Source: Terracoccus luteus
Lineage (GTDB): Bacteria; Actinomycetota; Actinomycetes; Actinomycetales; Dermatophilaceae
Direction: 5' to 3'
Assembly: GCF_003635045.1 (NCBI RefSeq)
Contig: NZ_RBXT01000001.1
Coordinates: forward strand, 2,852,001 to 2,916,000
DNA: 64,000 nt
Part shown: one piece after another, positions 27,790 to 36,305 of the stretch
Numbering within the stretch: the first letter of the stretch is position 1
How the letters are laid out: each line of letters starts with the position of its first letter
Notes under the pieces: generated by a model
The model's input: the letters and a program-made list of their open reading frames with translations, nothing else
Database searches by the model: none
Told to the model about the DNA's origin: nothing
Translations under genes and position numbers: made by a program

Positions 27790-28767
27790 GTGGCGGGCAG
27801 GCGGCAGGCCGACGAGGTCCCGGCCGGGCTGGGGCCGATCCTGCTGCCCGGTGAGAACCTCGTCGTCGCCGTGCACATGCACTGGGCGAAGCTGACCGAG
27901 CCCGTGCTGTCGACGGTGGCCGCCCTCGTCGTCGCCCTCGTCGTCGACGCCAACGTCACGCAGTCGACCCAGGTCATCGGCACCGTGTTCTGGTGGGGCT
28001 TCCTCGCCGTCGTCGTGCGGCTGCTCTGGGTGCTGACCGACTGGTACCACAACTGGTTCGTCGCCACCGACAAGCGGCTGCTGCTGCGCTACGGCCTCAT
28101 CACGCACAAGGTCGCGATGATGCCGCTGTCGAAGGTCACCGACATGAGCTACGAGCGCAGCATCGTCGGCCAGCTGGTCGGGTTCGGCCGCTTCGTCATG
28201 GAGAGCGCCGGCCAGGACCAGGCCCTGCGCGTCGTCAACTGGGTGCCCGACCCCGACCGCACCTACCGGCTCATCTGCGCCGAGATCTTCCACATCGTGC
28301 CGCCGCCCCTCGACCTGGCCGACGACGTCGATGACCTCGACGACCGTGACGTCGTGGCGCCGCCGCGACGTGGTCGGGGTGAAGACGACGGCCGGCGTGG
28401 CCGGCGCGGGGGCGACGCCGGGCCCGACGGCGGCGACGGTGACGACGACGGTGTGGATGCCGGGTGGCGCGGTGACGCGTCCCCCTCGCGGCCCGCCACC
28501 GGGCCCGTGTCACGACCGACGGCGTCCGCCCCGTACGCCGAGCACCGCGACCCGCTCGCGGACGCCTGGCACGACGAGCAGCCCGGGTACCCCGACGTAC
28601 CGCCCGTCCACAACCCGCTGCAGGACCGCCTCGACTCGTACTCGCGCGCCGTGCCGGTGCAGCGGCGCGAGGAGGGCGAGTCCATCTACGAGAGCGAGGA
28701 CCTTCGCCGCCGCCGGCGCGGGGCCGACACCGGACCGCTGCCGATCACCGAGCGCGACCAGTGGTGA
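27790..28767 (+). CDS. Membrane protein with bacterial PH (YdbS/DUF304-like) domain
   Basis: The start is GTG 27790. Two transmembrane helices (about 38-55 and 60-80) precede a PH-like domain: WFVATDKRLLLRYGLITHKVAMMPLSKVTDMSYERSIVGQ is the DUF304 hallmark (about 90-130), continuing to the VNWVPDPDRTYRLI region. After about 180 the chain is a charged, Pro/Arg-rich disordered tail ending ITERDQW. Such proteins sit at the inner membrane and are of unknown function. It is downstream of the 55-residue membrane protein. Confidence 0.87.
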   Translation: MAGRRQADEVPAGLGPILLPGENLVVAVHMHWAKLTEPVLSTVAALVVALVVDANVTQSTQVIGTVFWWGFLAVVVRLLWVLTDWYHNWFVATDKRLLLRYGLITHKVAMMPLSKVTDMSYERSIVGQLVGFGRFVMESAGQDQALRVVNWVPDPDRTYRLICAEIFHIVPPPLDLADDVDDLDDRDVVAPPRRGRGEDDGRRGRRGGDAGPDGGDGDDDGVDAGWRGDASPSRPATGPVSRPTASAPYAEHRDPLADAWHDEQPGYPDVPPVHNPLQDRLDSYSRAVPVQRREEGESIYESEDLRRRRRGADTGPLPITERDQW

Positions 28768-28967
28768 ACCCCGCCCGTCGCTGACGGCGCGACGGCGCGG
28801 GACGAGGACGCCCGGCATCCGGCCGAACTCGGGGACGCAGGGCGACGGCACGGCCGCGACCACCACACGGCGACACGGCGTTTCATGACACGGACCCTGA
28901 CGCCGCGGCGGCCCCGGGTCTAGGTTGTGGGAATCGTCCCGTGACCGACCAGCCGCCGGAGGTTCGT

Positions 28968-30473
28968 ATGAGCATCTTCCGCACGAAGTCGATCGAGGCC
29001 TCGATGGCCTCGGCCGACGACTCCGAACACCAGCTCAAGAAGAACCTGAGCGCCCTCGACCTGACGGTGTTCGGCATCGGCGTCATCATCGGCGCCGGCA
29101 TCTTCACCCTCACCGGCCGTGCCGCCCAGCAGTACGCCGGGCCGTCGATCGCCCTGTCCTTCGTCCTCGGCGCGGTCGTCTGTGGCCTCGCGGCGCTCTG
29201 CTACGCCGAGTTCGCCTCGACCGTGCCCATCTCGGGGTCGGCGTACACGTTCTCGTACGCCACGCTCGGCGAGATCATCGCGTGGATCATCGGCTGGGAC
29301 CTGCTGCTCGAGCTCATGCTCGGCGCCTCCGTGGTGGCGCAGGGGTGGTCGCAGTACTTCGTCACGCTGCTCGGCCAGCTGGGGGTCACGTGGCCGTCGG
29401 GCGTCGCGCCGGGCTCGGTGTTCGACCTGCCCGCCTTCGTGCTCGTCGTCGTGCTGACGCTGCTCATCGCCAAGGGCATCAAGGAGTCGATGCGCGTCAA
29501 CCTCGTGCTCGTCGCCGTCAAGCTCTTCATCGTCCTGTTCGTCATCTTCGCCGGCATCGGCTTCATCAACCGTGACAACTGGACCCCGTTCATCCCGCCG
29601 TCGGAGCCCGGCAAGAGCACCTCGGGCCTGACCACGCCCCTGCTGCAGGCCATCACCGGCATGGAGCCTGTCACCTTCGGCATCCTCGGCATCATGTCGG
29701 GTGCGGCGGTCGTCTTCTTCGCCTACATCGGCTTCGACGTCGTGGCCACCACGGCGGAGGAGGCCAAGAACCCGCAGCGTGACCTGCCCCGCGGCATCCT
29801 CGGGTCGCTGGCGATCTGCACGGTGCTCTACGTCGCCGTCACCCTCGTGCTGACGGGCATGCAGAAGTACACCGAGATCGACCCCGACGCCGCGCTCGCC
29901 TCCGCCTTCACCGCGGTGGGCAAGGACGGCTACGCCACCCTCATCTCCGCGGGCGCCGTCGCCGGTCTGACGACCGTCGTCATGACGCTCATGATCGGCG
30001 CGACCCGCGTCACGTTCGCCATGAGCCGTGACCACCTGCTCCCGGAGAAGCTCGGTCGCACCAGCCCCACGACCGGCACACCGGTGCGGCTGACCCTCAT
30101 CATCGGTGGCGTCGTCGCCCTCATCGCCGCCTTCACGCCGATCGGCAAGCTGGAGGAGATGGTCAACATCGGCACGCTGACCGCCTTCCTGCTCGTCTCG
30201 CTCGCCATCCCGATCCTGCGCAAGCGTCGCCCCGACCTCAAGCGGGCGTTCAAGGTGCCGGGCAGCCCGTTCATCCCGTACCTGTCGGCGCTGATGTGCT
30301 TCTACCTGATCCTCAACCTGTCGGTCGAGACGTGGATCCGCTTCGTCGTCTGGATGGCGCTCGGCTTCCTCATCTACTTCGCCTACTCGCGCAAGCACAG
30401 CAAGCTCGAGAACGGCGAGGACCAGGCCGGACCCGGACCCCAGGGGTCGCCCGAGGTCATGTCCGAGCGCTGA
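28968..30473 (+). CDS. APC-family amino acid permease (cationic amino acid transporter-like)
   Basis: ATG 28968 has a GGAGG site 6 nt upstream and was preferred to GTG 28941. The 501-residue protein has about twelve transmembrane helices. The first carries GIGVIIGAGIF, the APC substrate-binding signature; FFAYIGFDVVATTAEEAKNPQRDLP (about 248-272) is the typical helix 6-loop region of YfnA/CAT-like permeases. It probably imports an amino acid with protons; specificity is not readable. It is monocistronic, ending at a strong terminator 46 nt downstream. Confidence 0.92.
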   Translation: MSIFRTKSIEASMASADDSEHQLKKNLSALDLTVFGIGVIIGAGIFTLTGRAAQQYAGPSIALSFVLGAVVCGLAALCYAEFASTVPISGSAYTFSYATLGEIIAWIIGWDLLLELMLGASVVAQGWSQYFVTLLGQLGVTWPSGVAPGSVFDLPAFVLVVVLTLLIAKGIKESMRVNLVLVAVKLFIVLFVIFAGIGFINRDNWTPFIPPSEPGKSTSGLTTPLLQAITGMEPVTFGILGIMSGAAVVFFAYIGFDVVATTAEEAKNPQRDLPRGILGSLAICTVLYVAVTLVLTGMQKYTEIDPDAALASAFTAVGKDGYATLISAGAVAGLTTVVMTLMIGATRVTFAMSRDHLLPEKLGRTSPTTGTPVRLTLIIGGVVALIAAFTPIGKLEEMVNIGTLTAFLLVSLAIPILRKRRPDLKRAFKVPGSPFIPYLSALMCFYLILNLSVETWIRFVVWMALGFLIYFAYSRKHSKLENGEDQAGPGPQGSPEVMSER

Positions 30474-30518
30474 GCCGGCCACCCGGCATCCGCGCCACCG
30501 CCTGAATCCCGCACCACC

Positions 30519-30552
30519 CGAACGCGTCGGCCCACGAGGGCCGGCGCGTTCG
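30519..30552 (+). terminator. Terminator of the amino acid permease gene
   Basis: CGAACGCGTCGGCCC and GGGCCGGCGCGTTCG form a 15-bp stem with one G-U wobble and an ACGA loop, 46 nt past the permease stop. No T-run follows. Confidence 0.8.
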
Positions 30553-30612
30553 GCGTGAGAGGCTCTCCTCCCGCCGCAGGCCCGCACCAGGTCTTCGCCC
30601 GCCGGACTGCTG

Positions 30613-30723
30613 CCTCGAACGAACCGTTCGGGGTCGAACTCACGGTTGGCCCTCCAACTCGTTGGTGCACCGAAGCGTTCGGCACCCTGCACCGCGTTCG
30701 GCCTCGAACGGTTCGTTCGGCGA
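30613..30723. repeat. Palindrome-rich ~110-bp repeat, copy 1 (left of DUF559 gene)
   Basis: The unit starts TCGAACGAACCGTTCG, ends CTCGAACGGTTCGTTCGGCGA and has GGTGCACC near its centre. Its two ends are reverse complements, so it can fold into a long interrupted hairpin. It aligns along its whole length with 31755-31866 on the other side of the DUF559 gene, in direct orientation. Confidence 0.75.
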
Positions 30724-30739
30724 GGTAGCCCCGGACCCG

Positions 30740-30748
30740 TTGTCCACA
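30740..30748 (+). promoter_or_regulatory. Perfect actinobacterial DnaA-box-like sequence
   Basis: TTGTCCACA matches the Streptomyces-type DnaA box exactly. It is single, lies 23 nt before the DUF559 start and is not part of an origin cluster, so it may be coincidental or regulatory. Confidence 0.4.
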
Positions 30749-30770
30749 GGGCCTCGGCGCGAGACGCCCG

Positions 30771-31712
30771 ATGCGGTCCACCATGGGCGTCATGGACCTG
30801 GCGCTCATCGCTCGCGACGGCGTCTTCGCAGCCGCCAAGGCGCGCGCCTTCGGCATCGACAGCTCGTCGCTGCGCCGCGCCGTGGCCGCCGGGCAGGCTT
30901 TCCCGCTGTGCCGCGGCTGGTACTCCACCCGGGCGCCCACGACACCACGCGACCACCACCTTCTGCGCACGACGGCACTCCTGCAGGAGTACGGCGGCCA
31001 CGTCGTCGCGTCCCACGGCTCGGCCGTCATCCGGCTCGGGCTGCCCGACGTCGCGCTGGACCTCGGCACGGTCCAGCTCATGTGGAGGGGCGACAAGCCT
31101 GACTTCCGCTCCTACAGCCGCGTCCACGTTCACGAGGAGGTCGCCAACCCTCGGCTTACCGCCTGGGTCACGACCGTCCACCCGGCCCTGGCCGTGGTCC
31201 AGGTCGGGCTCCGTGACGTGCGCTCGATGCTCGTCGCCGGCGACGCCGCCCTGCGCTTGAGAATGGTGGATGCCGGCCAGCTGACCGCCGCCGTCGACGC
31301 CCTCCGCGGGCAGCGGGGTCTCACGCGGGCCCGGGCAGCGGCCGGATGGTTCGACGCTCGGCACCAGTCCCCCGGCGAGACACTGACCGCCTTTGTGCTG
31401 CGAGGGCTGGGCTACTCGTTCACGCCGCAGTTCGAGCCGGGCACCCAGGGCAAGAACGGCGGCCCGGAGCAGACCGACTTCGTCATCGACGGCACCCGGG
31501 TGCTGGTGGAGTTCGACGGTCGCTCGAAGTACTCCGCGGCATCCGAGGATGACGCGCAGCGGCTCCTGTTCGCCGAGAAGCGTCGGGAGGACCGCATCCG
31601 CGACCTCGGGTACGAGATGGTGCGGGTGACCTGGGCCGAGGTACACCAGCCCGAACGGGTCAGGGCCAAGGTCGAGAAGGCCCTGACCCGGTGGAGGTCC
31701 CGGGCCGTCTGA
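30771..31712 (+). CDS. AbiEi-like N-terminal HTH plus DUF559 (Vsr-like endonuclease fold) protein
   Basis: ATG 30771 was used; ATGs at 30783 and 30792 are good alternatives. The N-terminal 60 residues (FAAAKARAFGIDSSSLRRAVAAG...CRGWYS) resemble the winged HTH of AbiEi-type antitoxins. The C-terminal third is DUF559, related to very-short-patch repair endonucleases: Glu203, Asp236 (TDFVIDG), Glu247/Asp249 (VLVEFDGRSKY) and EKRREDRIRDLGY with Lys270 make a plausible PD-(D/E)xK site. No AbiEii toxin gene follows. Such genes occur in several copies in many actinobacteria, with no established function. This one is bracketed by related palindromic repeats. Confidence 0.85.
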   Translation: MRSTMGVMDLALIARDGVFAAAKARAFGIDSSSLRRAVAAGQAFPLCRGWYSTRAPTTPRDHHLLRTTALLQEYGGHVVASHGSAVIRLGLPDVALDLGTVQLMWRGDKPDFRSYSRVHVHEEVANPRLTAWVTTVHPALAVVQVGLRDVRSMLVAGDAALRLRMVDAGQLTAAVDALRGQRGLTRARAAAGWFDARHQSPGETLTAFVLRGLGYSFTPQFEPGTQGKNGGPEQTDFVIDGTRVLVEFDGRSKYSAASEDDAQRLLFAEKRREDRIRDLGYEMVRVTWAEVHQPERVRAKVEKALTRWRSRAV

Positions 31713-31754
31713 CCGCCTCCGGGTGGCGTCGAGGGGCCTGCAAGCCCTGCGACC

Positions 31755-31866
31755 CGGTCGAACCAATCGTTCGAGGTCCAACCACAGCCAAACCGCCGAA
31801 CTCACCGGTGCACCGGCGAGTTCGAGACCCGGCACCCAGTTCGACCTCGAACGGTTCGTTCGGCGA
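31755..31866. repeat. Palindrome-rich ~110-bp repeat, copy 2 (right of DUF559 gene)
   Basis: It is the diverged direct copy of 30613-30723; the last 22 bp match almost exactly. Its centre is a strong palindrome, CGAACTCACCGGTGCACC followed by GGCGAGTTCG, and the outer arms (TCGAACCAATCGTTCGA and CTCGAACGGTTCGTTCG) also pair imperfectly. It starts 43 nt past the DUF559 stop. Confidence 0.75.
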
Positions 31867-31981
31867 AGCTGGGGCGGGTGATGCTGGGGCGGGGTGCTCC
31901 GGCGGCTCGAGTCCGGCCGCGACCTCGGCTCGTCAGCCCCGGCACCGGGACCCGTGAGTCCCGCGTCCGGGCCGCCGTGCG

Positions 31982-33370
31982 TCAGAGGGCGCGGATGATG
32001 TCCTCGACCCGCTCCTTGGCGTCGCCGAAGAGCATGGCGCTGTTGTCACGGAAGAAGAGCGGGTTCTGCACCCCGGCGTACCCGGCGTTCATCGACCGCT
32101 TGAAGACGACGACGTCGCGGGCGTTCCAGACCTGGAGCACCGGCATGCCGGCGATGGGCGAGGTCGGGTCCTCGGCGGCGGCCGGGTTGACGGTGTCGTT
32201 GGCGCCGATGACGAGCACGACGTCGGTCGAGGCGAGGTCGTCGTTGATCTCGTCCATCTCGAGCACGATGTCGTACGGCACCTTGGCCTCGGCGAGCAGC
32301 ACGTTCATGTGCCCCGGCAGGCGGCCGGCGACGGGGTGGATCCCGAAGCGGACGTCGATGCCCCGCTCACGCAGCTTGGCCGTGAGGTCGGCGACGGGGT
32401 ACTGCGCCTGCGCGACGGCCATGCCGTAGCCCGGCGTGATGACGACCGAGGAGGCGTCCTTGAGCAGGTCGGCGACCTCGACGGCACTGGTCTCGCGGTG
32501 CTCGCCGTAGTCGACGTCGGAGTCGGACACCGCGCCGTCGGAGCCGAACCCGCCCGCGATGACCGAGACGAACGAGCGGTTCATCGCCTTGCACATGATG
32601 TACGAGAGGTAGGCGCCCGAGCTGCCGACGAGCGCGCCGGTGACGATGAGCAGGTCGTTGCCGAGCATGAAGCCCGCCGCGGCCGCGGCCCAGCCGGAGT
32701 AGCTGTTGAGCATCGACACGACGACCGGCATGTCGCCGCCGCCGATGGAGGCGACGAGGTGCCACCCGAAGGCGAGCGCGACGAGCAGCATGAGCAGCAG
32801 CGGCACGATCGACGGCGTGGCCACGAACCACACGAGCAGCGCGGCCGAGACGACGAGCGCCGCCAGGTTGAGCAGGTGGCGACGGGGCAGCATGAGCGGT
32901 GTGCTCGGCATCCGGGCCGACAGCTTGAGGAAGGCGACGATCGAGCCGGTCAGCGTGACGGCACCGATGAAGACGCCGAGGAAGATCTCGACCGAGTGCA
33001 CCCCGTCGATCCCCTCGGGCGTCTCGAGGTAGGTGTTGACGCCGACGAGCACGGCCGCGGCACCGACGAAGGAGTGCAGTAGCGCGATGAGCTCGGGCAT
33101 GCCCGTCATCTCGACGCGGCGCGCACGCCAGATGCCGACGGCCGCACCGATCGCGATGGCCACGACGACGGCGACGACGTTGCCCCAGAACGCATCCCGC
33201 AGGGACAGGTAGAGCGTGGCGACGAGGGCAAGGCCCATGCCGATCATGCCGAAGACGTTGCCCTCGCGCGCCGTCTCGTGCTTCGACAGACCTGCGAGGG
33301 AGAGGATGAAGAGCAGGGCCGCGACGACGTACGCGCCCTGCGCCAGCGAGGTGGCGCCGATGGTGTGCAC
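31982..33370 (-). CDS. pntB: Proton-translocating NAD(P) transhydrogenase, beta subunit
   Basis: This subunit carries part of the proton channel and the NADP(H)-binding domain III. Of 462 residues, the first 270 hold about nine transmembrane helices. Domain III follows with [36 protein letters not shown] (near 330-350) and the C-terminal block [40 protein letters not shown], all diagnostic. It begins 4 nt after the pntA stop and is surely co-transcribed. The complex couples hydride transfer between NADH and NADP+ to proton movement, supplying NADPH. Confidence 0.97.
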   Translation of the reverse strand: MHTIGATSLAQGAYVVAALLFILSLAGLSKHETAREGNVFGMIGMGLALVATLYLSLRDAFWGNVVAVVVAIAIGAAVGIWRARRVEMTGMPELIALLHSFVGAAAVLVGVNTYLETPEGIDGVHSVEIFLGVFIGAVTLTGSIVAFLKLSARMPSTPLMLPRRHLLNLAALVVSAALLVWFVATPSIVPLLLMLLVALAFGWHLVASIGGGDMPVVVSMLNSYSGWAAAAAGFMLGNDLLIVTGALVGSSGAYLSYIMCKAMNRSFVSVIAGGFGSDGAVSDSDVDYGEHRETSAVEVADLLKDASSVVITPGYGMAVAQAQYPVADLTAKLRERGIDVRFGIHPVAGRLPGHMNVLLAEAKVPYDIVLEMDEINDDLASTDVVLVIGANDTVNPAAAEDPTSPIAGMPVLQVWNARDVVVFKRSMNAGYAGVQNPLFFRDNSAMLFGDAKERVEDIIRAL

Positions 33371-33373
33371 GGT

Positions 33374-34936
33374 TCAGCCCTTCCGGAACATCGTGAGCAT
33401 GCGGCGAGTGACGGTGAAGCCACCGAAGATGTTGATGCTCGCCACGAGCGTCGCGACGAACGACAGCACGATGATGACGATCTGCGACACGGGCGACGTC
33501 TGCGCGGTCCCGAGCTGCAGCAGCGCCCCGACGACGATGATGCCGCTGATCGCGTTGGTCACCGACATGAGCGGCGTGTGCAGCGCGTGGTGCACGTGCC
33601 CGATGACGTAGTAGCCGATGACGACGGCGAGCACGAACACCGTGAAGTGGCCGAGGAACTCGGGCGGCGACGCCCACGCGACGAGCCCGAACAGCACCGC
33701 CCCGAGCGCCATCAGCGCGTAGCGCCGTCGTGGGTCGGGTGGCCGCTTCTCGGGCGCGGCTACCGGTGCGGATGCCGTGGCGGCCGGCTTCGCGGCTGCG
33801 CTCACCTGGATCGCGGGCGGGGGCCAGAGCAGCTCGCCGTCGCGGGTGACGGTCATGCCGCGCTGGACGACGTCGTCGAGGTCGAGCACGAGCTGCCCGT
33901 CCTTGCCGGGCGTCAGCAGCTTCATGAGGTTGACGAGGTTGGTGCCGTACAGCTGTGACGCCTGGGTGGGCAGCCGCGCCGCGAGGTCGGTGTAGCCGAT
34001 GATGGTCACGCCGTTGTCGGTGACGACGCGCTCGTCGGCCACCGCGCCCTCGACGTTGCCGCCGTTGCTCGCGGCCATGTCGACGATGACCGACCCGGGC
34101 TTCATCGTGGCCACCATCTCGGCCGTGATGAGGCGCGGGGCCGGGCGGCCGGGGATCAACGCCGTCGTGACGACGATGTCCACGCTCGGCAGCTGCTCGG
34201 CGTAGAGCTCGGCCGCGCGTCGGTTGTAGTCCTCGCCCATCTCCTTGGCGTAACCGTCGCCGGGGCCGTGCGCCGGGTCGGCCTCCGGCAGGCGGACGGC
34301 GAGGAACTCCGCCCCCATGGACTCGACCTGCTCGGCCACCTCGGCCCGGGCGTCGGTCGCGAGCACGACGGCGCCGAGCGACCGGGCCGTCCCGATCGCC
34401 GCGAGGCCCGCGACACCGGCCCCGGCGACGAGCACCCGCGCCGGCGGCACCTTGCCGGCGGCCGTGACCTGGCCGGTGAAGAACGACCCGAACTCGTGGG
34501 CGGCCTCGACGACGGCGCGGTAGCCGGCGATGTTCGCCATCGAGCTGAGCACGTCGAGGGACTGGGCCCGGCTGATGCGCGGCACGGCGTCCATCGCGAG
34601 GGCGGTGACACCCGCCGTCTGCATCCGCGCGACGAGCTCGGGGTCGAGCGCCGGCGCCATGAGGCTGACGAGCACCGTGCCGGGGCGCAGCCGGCGCATC
34701 TCGAACTCGTCGGGGGCGTTGACCTTGTGCACGACGTCGCTGCCCCACACCTCGTCGGAGGGGGCGACGCGCGCGCCCGCCGCCGTGTACGCCGCGTCGT
34801 CGAAGGTCGCGGCCAGCCCGGCCCCCGACTCGATGACGACGTCGTAGCCGAGCGCGACGAGCTGTCCGACGGTCTTGGGCGTCGCCGCCACCCGGGTCTC
34901 GCGGGCTCGGCTCTCGCGGGGGACGCCGATCTGCAC
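33374..34936 (-). CDS. pntA: Proton-translocating NAD(P) transhydrogenase, alpha subunit (fused form)
   Basis: The start is GTG 34936, with AAGGAG 6 nt upstream. The N-terminal NAD(H)-binding domain I (alanine-dehydrogenase-like) shows [17 protein letters not shown] and [22 protein letters not shown] (about 168-189); the C-terminal ~110 residues are domain II with about four transmembrane helices, ending [10 protein letters not shown]. Many actinobacteria split alpha into two genes, so the single-chain E. coli-like form of 520 residues is notable. It heads the pntAB operon; a 252-nt gap with an inverted repeat separates it from sorC. Confidence 0.96.
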   Translation of the reverse strand: MQIGVPRESRARETRVAATPKTVGQLVALGYDVVIESGAGLAATFDDAAYTAAGARVAPSDEVWGSDVVHKVNAPDEFEMRRLRPGTVLVSLMAPALDPELVARMQTAGVTALAMDAVPRISRAQSLDVLSSMANIAGYRAVVEAAHEFGSFFTGQVTAAGKVPPARVLVAGAGVAGLAAIGTARSLGAVVLATDARAEVAEQVESMGAEFLAVRLPEADPAHGPGDGYAKEMGEDYNRRAAELYAEQLPSVDIVVTTALIPGRPAPRLITAEMVATMKPGSVIVDMAASNGGNVEGAVADERVVTDNGVTIIGYTDLAARLPTQASQLYGTNLVNLMKLLTPGKDGQLVLDLDDVVQRGMTVTRDGELLWPPPAIQVSAAAKPAATASAPVAAPEKRPPDPRRRYALMALGAVLFGLVAWASPPEFLGHFTVFVLAVVIGYYVIGHVHHALHTPLMSVTNAISGIIVVGALLQLGTAQTSPVSQIVIIVLSFVATLVASINIFGGFTVTRRMLTMFRKG

Positions 34937-35080
34937 GGCTCGCTCCTTCGGCTGGGGGCACTTGGCACCTGAACCTAGGCCACCGGATGCCGCTCAGCGC
35001 GGTGACGAGGCCCCCGCCGTCCGATTCGTGACCCACGCCTTGGCGCCGTCTCACGCACTGGGACCGCCGTCTCACCCCCA

Positions 35081-35168
35081 CCGTCGAGAGGCCACGTCGC
35101 GTCACCCACGCCGTCACGAACTGGCCACTCGACGTGGTGCACCCCGTCGGGAAGTGGCCTCTCGACGG
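35081..35168 (-). terminator. Inverted repeat / probable terminator of the SorC gene
   Basis: CCGTCGAGAGGCCAC (35081-35095) and GTGGCCTCTCGACGG (35154-35168) are exact inverted 15-mers about 60 nt apart, with a related GGCCACTCGACG in between. They lie 21 nt past the sorC stop. The arm is the same as that beside lysC. Confidence 0.6.
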
Positions 35169-35188
35169 GTCAGGTGGTGGGGGGGGCG

Positions 35189-36142
35189 TCAGTCGGCGAG
35201 GTCGAGCAGGGCGTCGGCGTGCTCGGTGTCGACGACGAGGGCGTTGACGAGGCCGCCGCGCACGGCCGCGGCCACGGCCGCCGCTTTGGGGCGTCCCGAG
35301 ACCACCCCGATCACTTCGGGGATGGCGCGCAGCTCGTCGGCCCCGATGGTGACGATGCGGTCGGCGAGAGGCGGGTCGACGAGCCGGCCCTCGGCGTCGA
35401 AGCAGCGGCCGCCGGTCTCCCCCACGACGCCGAACTCGAGCGCCTCACGCCGTTCGGCCGGGGTGGCGGCGTCGTACACGGTCGACAGGCCGTCGGCCCA
35501 GGCCCCGATGCCCATGACGGCGTGCGTGATGCGGCGGGCCTCGGCGAGACCGCGGGCGACCTTTCCGTCGCGGCGCAGGGTGCTGGCGGTGACGACGTCG
35601 TCGGTCATGAGCGGGGCGTGGAAGATCGACGAGGAGCCGCCGGTGAGCCGAGCGGCCCGGCGCACGATGTCGACGGCGCTGCTGTCGACCCCCGGGATCT
35701 CCATCGCGCCCGTCATCTGCACGACGTCGACGGGGGGCAGGCCGGTGAGGGCGTGGCTCATGATGTCGATGGTGCGGGCCCACGGCAGCCCGAGGACATC
35801 GTCGCGGGTCAGCACCTCGCGCAGTAGTCGGGCGGTGGCGTCGCCGAGGTGCACCGCGAGCGCGTGCGGGTCGAGGGCCGCGCCGTCGACGACGACGCTG
35901 TGGCGCAGCGAGTAGGCCTCCTGCAGCCGGGCGGACCGGTCGAGGTCGACCTCGCCGTCGGCGACGATCTCGATGCGCACCATGCCGCTGTCGCGGGCGA
36001 AGTCGAGCAGGCGGGCGACCTTGAAACGACTGACGTTCAGCTCGTCGGCGATCTCCACCTTGGAGCGGCCCTGCAGGTAGTGACGGCGCGCGACCGTGGC
36101 GGCGAGCACGAGCTCGGCCGGGCCGCGGCCCTCTCTCGTCAT
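35189..36142 (-). CDS. SorC/DeoR-family sugar-binding transcriptional regulator
   Basis: ATG 36142 (MTREGRGPAELV) was chosen; it gives 317 residues. The HTH spans about 27-50 (SKVEIADELNVSRFKVARLL). The SorC effector domain follows, with GLPWARTIDIMSHAL, VDVVQMTGAME and SSSIFHAPLMTDD and a C-terminal AVRGGLVNALVVDTEHA. SorC proteins respond to phosphorylated or free sugars and polyols. It is divergent from the polyol ABC operon, and paired CTCATATG boxes lie in the intergenic region, so it very likely controls that operon. Confidence 0.92.
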   Translation of the reverse strand: MTREGRGPAELVLAATVARRHYLQGRSKVEIADELNVSRFKVARLLDFARDSGMVRIEIVADGEVDLDRSARLQEAYSLRHSVVVDGAALDPHALAVHLGDATARLLREVLTRDDVLGLPWARTIDIMSHALTGLPPVDVVQMTGAMEIPGVDSSAVDIVRRAARLTGGSSSIFHAPLMTDDVVTASTLRRDGKVARGLAEARRITHAVMGIGAWADGLSTVYDAATPAERREALEFGVVGETGGRCFDAEGRLVDPPLADRIVTIGADELRAIPEVIGVVSGRPKAAAVAAAVRGGLVNALVVDTEHADALLDLAD

Positions 36143-36252
36143 CTCGCTCACCCCCGCAGTGTCTCGCGTCGCCGTGCACTCCGGGCGCGGCCCCCGAAAT
36201 CCGGCGCCGAGGGCCGGAGGGGTGGTTGACAACCCGTGACGTGAGTCACTTT

Positions 36253-36284
36253 ACTCATATGTGCAAGGTGGCGCTCATATGAGC
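36253..36284. promoter_or_regulatory. Probable SorC operator pair
   Basis: Two CTCATATG boxes lie 20 bp apart (36254-36261 and 36274-36281), the second being the perfect palindrome GCTCATATGAGC (36273-36284). GTGAGTCAC at 36241-36249 adds another symmetric element. The region is AT-rich against its surroundings and sits between divergent sorC and the polyol operon. Confidence 0.65.
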
Positions 36285-36305
36285 GGACTCGACGAGGAGG
36301 ACGGC

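Noticed and set aside
30740-30748. DnaA box as a sign of an origin
   Set aside because: It is single; no dnaA, dnaN, gyrB or box cluster is present.
28920-31835. 971-codon minus-strand frame across the permease and DUF559 gene
   Set aside because: It is composed of Gly/Arg/Asp/His shadow sequence and runs through a terminator and repeats.
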